The notes below the pieces were generated by a model, which saw nothing but the letters and a program-made list of their open reading frames with translations, had not been told where the DNA came from and made no database searches. From NCBI GenBank assembly GCA_902559345.1, contig CACEHH010000002.1, positions 1-64,000 on the forward strand: a stretch of DNA of 64,000 bases. Direction: 5' to 3'. Both the position numbers and the translations under genes were made by a program. Below are positions 60,503-64,000 of the stretch, one piece after another. Positions within the stretch are counted from its first letter, which is position 1. Every line of letters begins with the position of its first letter. The stretch comes from an uncultured SAR86 cluster bacterium (GTDB taxonomy: Bacteria; Pseudomonadota; Gammaproteobacteria; Magnimaribacterales; D2472).

Positions 60503-61580
60503 ATCAATGCTTAAGAAGCTTGATCAGCTTCAAAATAGAATTAATGAAATCGAATCTCTCTTAGTAGATTCTGAAACAGTTAAAGATATCGAAAGATATA
60601 CGCTTTTAAATAAAGAATTTGCAGAATTAAAGCCTATAGTTGATAAATTTGACGAATATAAGCAAGTAACAAAAAGTATTGATGATGCCAATGAAATTAT
60701 AGAGTCTGGTGATAAAGAGTTAAAAAGTTTAGCAGAAGAAGAAATCCAGAAAGCTGCAGAAAAGCCTAAAAAACTAGAGAAAGAGTTAAAGTTAATGCTC
60801 CTCCCTAAGGACTCAGCAGATGATGGTTCTGCCTATCTAGAGATTAGAGCTGGAGCAGGTGGTGATGAGGCTGGTATTTTTGCTGGCGATCTTTTTAGAA
60901 TGTATTCTCGACTTTCTGAAAGAGAGGGTTGGAATTTGGAAGTAATTGATATTAAACAATCTGAACAAGGTGGCTTAAAAGAGGTTGTGGCAAAACTTGA
61001 AGGAAAAAGTGTCTTCAAAGTTCTTAAGTTTGAATCTGGAGTCCATAGGGTTCAGAGAGTTCCAGAAACCGAGTCTCAAGGCAGAATCCATACATCAACA
61101 TGCACTGTTGCAATTTTGCCCGAAGTAGAAGAAATTCAAGATATTAATATTGATAAGAATGATCTTAGGGTTGATACTTTTAGAGCATCTGGCGCTGGGG
61201 GACAGCATGTTAACAAGACAGACTCTGCAGTTCGTTTAACTCATATTCCAACAGGAATAGTAGTCGAATGCCAAGATGGAAGATCTCAACATAAAAATAA
61301 AGAGAAAGCATTATCTCTTCTAGCAGCAAAATTAAAGCAGCAGGAAATAGACAGCCAACAAGAAAGCATTGCAAGCGAAAGAAAAATTTTAGTTGGTACT
61401 GGAGATAGGAGTGAAAAAATTAGAACATATAACTTCCCTCAAGGCAGAATGACTGATCATAGAATTAAACTCACACAGCATAATCTTGATCAAATTATGG
61501 ATGGTGATATTAAGACCATTTGTGATGCATTGTTGGCAGAAAACCAACTTGCTATGCTCTCACAACTCGAATCAGAATAA
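60489..61580 (+). CDS. prfA: Peptide chain release factor 1
   Basis: RAGAGGDEAGIFAGDLFRMY; RASGAGGQHVNKTDSAVRLTHIPTG. Confidence 0.97.
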   Translation: MKMHESMLKKLDQLQNRINEIESLLVDSETVKDIERYTLLNKEFAELKPIVDKFDEYKQVTKSIDDANEIIESGDKELKSLAEEEIQKAAEKPKKLEKELKLMLLPKDSADDGSAYLEIRAGAGGDEAGIFAGDLFRMYSRLSEREGWNLEVIDIKQSEQGGLKEVVAKLEGKSVFKVLKFESGVHRVQRVPETESQGRIHTSTCTVAILPEVEEIQDINIDKNDLRVDTFRASGAGGQHVNKTDSAVRLTHIPTGIVVECQDGRSQHKNKEKALSLLAAKLKQQEIDSQQESIASERKILVGTGDRSEKIRTYNFPQGRMTDHRIKLTQHNLDQIMDGDIKTICDALLAENQLAMLSQLESE

Positions 61581-62414
61581 TTGTCTAAAAATCTAAACTA
61601 TTTTCAAAATATTATTGATCAGGCATTTAAGGCTGAATCGAATGTTAAAAACGAATTTATTTTTTATTTAAAAGAAAAATTACAATTTAAGGATGATGAT
61701 ATTTATGTAAATAAAGAAAAAATATTTACAGATTCCGAGGCGAGTCTTGTTAACGATTTTATTCAAAAAAAGAAAGCTGGAATTCCATTAGACTACATAA
61801 TTAATTCAAGCAAATTTTACGAGGAAGAATTTTATGTTGATCAAAGAGTCTTAATACCAAGACCAGAGACCGAACTTTTAGTAGATTTTGTAAATAGTTA
61901 TGATTTCCCTAAGAAAATAAAAATTTTAGATGCTGGAACAGGATCAGGTTGTATAGGAATATCGATTGCTCTAAAGAATCCGAATTTTGATATTTATGGA
62001 TCTGATTATTCATTAGATGCTTTAAATGTGGCAAGTCTTAATAAAAACGCATTTAAAATAAAAAATTTTTCATTAATCTGCTCAGATTGGCTTTCTTGTT
62101 TTGAAGAAGATTCTTTTGATGTCATTATAAGTAATCCACCATACATAACAAAAGATGATAAACACCTAGATAACTTAATATATGAGCCCTATGAGGCTCT
62201 AGTAGCATCTGATGGCGGTTTAGCAGATATCAAAACAATTACTGAACAATCTTCTAAGATACTAAAAAAGGGTGGGATGCTCATTTATGAGCATGGATAC
62301 GATCAGTCAGATCAAGTTGATAGCATATTTAATGATTTCGGTTTTATAGATTCAAAATCTGTAAAAGATTATCAAGGGATCAAGCGAATAAGTTATTCAT
62401 TTTTGACTTATTAG
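61581..62414 (+). CDS. prmC: Release factor glutamine methyltransferase
   Basis: LIPRPETELLVD; DAGTGSGCIGI; IISNPPYI. Confidence 0.96.
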   Translation: MSKNLNYFQNIIDQAFKAESNVKNEFIFYLKEKLQFKDDDIYVNKEKIFTDSEASLVNDFIQKKKAGIPLDYIINSSKFYEEEFYVDQRVLIPRPETELLVDFVNSYDFPKKIKILDAGTGSGCIGISIALKNPNFDIYGSDYSLDALNVASLNKNAFKIKNFSLICSDWLSCFEEDSFDVIISNPPYITKDDKHLDNLIYEPYEALVASDGGLADIKTITEQSSKILKKGGMLIYEHGYDQSDQVDSIFNDFGFIDSKSVKDYQGIKRISYSFLTY

Positions 62415-63859
62415 GTCCCGCAAAATGTGACGTATGGAAACTCACTGTTTGAAGGATTTAAATAATCTTCAGAGATATTTTGCTTCTTATAGGGATTTTC
62501 AAATATTTCTAAAAGCTTATTAATTTTAGACATATCATTATTAACAGCATTATTAAGCGCTTCTTCAATAATATGATTTCTTGGAATATAACAAGGGTTA
62601 ATACAGTTCATATCTTTTGCTATTTTTTTAATTCCAGTATTTTTTATAGTCAATTCTTGAACCCAATTTTGATACCAATCATCAAAATTTTTTACACTTC
62701 TAAATACTGAATCTTTTAATTTTTTCTCTTTGATAAGCACTTTCGATAAATCTGTAAAAGATAAAGTAAAGTCTATAGAATCAGATTCTAAAATTTTTAA
62801 ATAGTTCTTTATTAGCTCAATATTTCTTTTATCAATATCTAGCAAACCTAATTTTTGTCCAATATCTCTATAAAAGTATTCTTGATATGAAGGCATAGTT
62901 AGCTGAAGTACCTCAGTGAGTTGTTTTACTGATTTTTCAAGATTTTCATTAATAAGCGGAATAAGAGTTTCAGCAAATTTTGATAAATTCCATACAAGTA
63001 TCGCTGGTTGATTTTGGTAACAATATCTTCCATTATGATCAATAGAGCTAAAGACAGTTCTTGGATCATATCTATCCATAAAAGCACATGGACCGTAATC
63101 GATCGTCTCACCAGAAATTGCCATATTATCTGTATTCATAACTCCATGAATAAAACCAACACTCATCCATTTAGAAATCAAATAAGCTTGTTTATCACAT
63201 ACGGCAGCAAAGAAACTTAGGTATTTATTATCTGTATTATTCAATTCTGGATAATGTCTATTTATTGAATAATCAGCAAGTGCTTTTAAAATTTCATTGT
63301 TTTTACTTCTTGCATATTGAAATGTACCGATTCTAATATGACTTTTTGCAACTCGAGTAAGAATTCCTCCAGGTTGCTCAGTTTCTCTTAAAACTATTTC
63401 ATTAGTTTTGATAGCTGAAAGAGATCTTGTAGTTGGAATATTTATTGAATGCATAAATTCACTAATAACATATTCTCTTAGAACAGGACTTAAAGCAGAT
63501 TTGCCATCTCCTCTTCTTGAAAAAGGAGTTTGACCGATTCCTTTTAGCTGAATATCCTTATTTTTAATTTCTCCCAAGAGTATTGCTCTTCCATCACCTA
63601 ATTGAGGATTAAAATGTCCAAATTGATGACCTGAATAAGCTTGTGCTATTGGGTTGGAGCTCTTTGGTAAACTAGTCCCAGAAAAAATATTTAAACATTC
63701 TTTGGAATCAATAAATTTTCTATCAATACCAAGCTCTTCAGCAAGACTATAGTTTTTTAATAAAATTTCAGATCTTGGAAAGCCAGTAGGGTTACATTTT
63801 TCACATATTTCACTCAACTCTTTTGCATAAGAGTTTTCAAAATTAATAAAATAAGACAC
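62411..63859 (-). CDS. selO: Protein adenylyltransferase SelO (YdiU)
   Basis: AYSGHQFGHFNPQLGDGRAILLGEI; VGFIHGVMNTDNMAISGETIDYGPCAFMD. Confidence 0.96.
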   Translation of the reverse strand: MSYFINFENSYAKELSEICEKCNPTGFPRSEILLKNYSLAEELGIDRKFIDSKECLNIFSGTSLPKSSNPIAQAYSGHQFGHFNPQLGDGRAILLGEIKNKDIQLKGIGQTPFSRRGDGKSALSPVLREYVISEFMHSINIPTTRSLSAIKTNEIVLRETEQPGGILTRVAKSHIRIGTFQYARSKNNEILKALADYSINRHYPELNNTDNKYLSFFAAVCDKQAYLISKWMSVGFIHGVMNTDNMAISGETIDYGPCAFMDRYDPRTVFSSIDHNGRYCYQNQPAILVWNLSKFAETLIPLINENLEKSVKQLTEVLQLTMPSYQEYFYRDIGQKLGLLDIDKRNIELIKNYLKILESDSIDFTLSFTDLSKVLIKEKKLKDSVFRSVKNFDDWYQNWVQELTIKNTGIKKIAKDMNCINPCYIPRNHIIEEALNNAVNNDMSKINKLLEIFENPYKKQNISEDYLNPSNSEFPYVTFCGT

Positions 63860-63866
63860 TTAACTG

Positions 63867-64000
63867 TTATTCAACAAATTTTACAAACGAATTTAACTCT
63901 TCTCTTTTAGTTCTATAATTGTTTATAGGATCATTTTTATCCTCGTAACCGATTGCTACACCACACCAAACTATCTCATTGTCAGGGTGGTTTATAATTT
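63867..64000 (-). CDS. Nitroreductase family protein, C-terminal fragment (truncated by window edge)
   Basis: Manual translation IINHPDNEIVWCGVAIGYEDKNDPINNYRTKREELNSFVKFVE resembles nitroreductase C-termini (CGxAIGYxDxxxPxNxxxTxRxxL). Confidence 0.75.
   Translation of the reverse strand, partial: IINHPDNEIVWCGVAIGYEDKNDPINNYRTKREELNSFVKFVE

Noticed and set aside
62411-62440. Selenocysteine at the SelO C-terminus
   Set aside because: The C-terminus reads ...YVTFCGT with an ordinary Cys codon and a proper stop; no in-frame TGA/SECIS signal.

Overview
The window is a dense, AT-rich chromosomal segment from a marine-type, streamlined gammaproteobacterium. It looks SAR86-like, but that is an inference from gene content, AT-richness and very short intergenic gaps, not from a database match. 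Nearly everything is core housekeeping in conserved gammaproteobacterial blocks: tsf-pyrH-frr-uppS-cdsA-dxr-rseP-bamA-skp-lpxD-fabZ-lpxA-lpxB-rnhB-dnaE-accA-tilS; leuA; a putative holD next to rimI; valS-pepA divergent from lptFG; dapE-dapD-glnD-map; carAB-greA-rlmE-ftsH-glmM-tpiA-secG; tRNA-Leu, tRNA-fMet, rimP-nusA-infB-rbfA-truB-rpsO-pnp; ychF-pth-rplY-prs-tRNA-Gln-ispE-lolB; hemA-prfA-prmC; selO; and a partial nitroreductase. I see no CRISPR array, transposase, integrase or prophage. The main points for a second look are: (1) two adjacent paralogous small two-TM proteins after pnp, with structured intergenic DNA; (2) bamA broken by an apparent out-of-frame internal deletion in its last POTRA domain; (3) an RseP with a tandemly duplicated PDZ domain; (4) a ValRS that ends about 170-200 aa early; (5) a very divergent HolD-like ORF while holC is missing from its usual pepA/valS position; (6) an unlisted 40-aa basic ORF between the POT transporter and dapE; (7) candidate RNA leaders upstream of rimP and rpsO.
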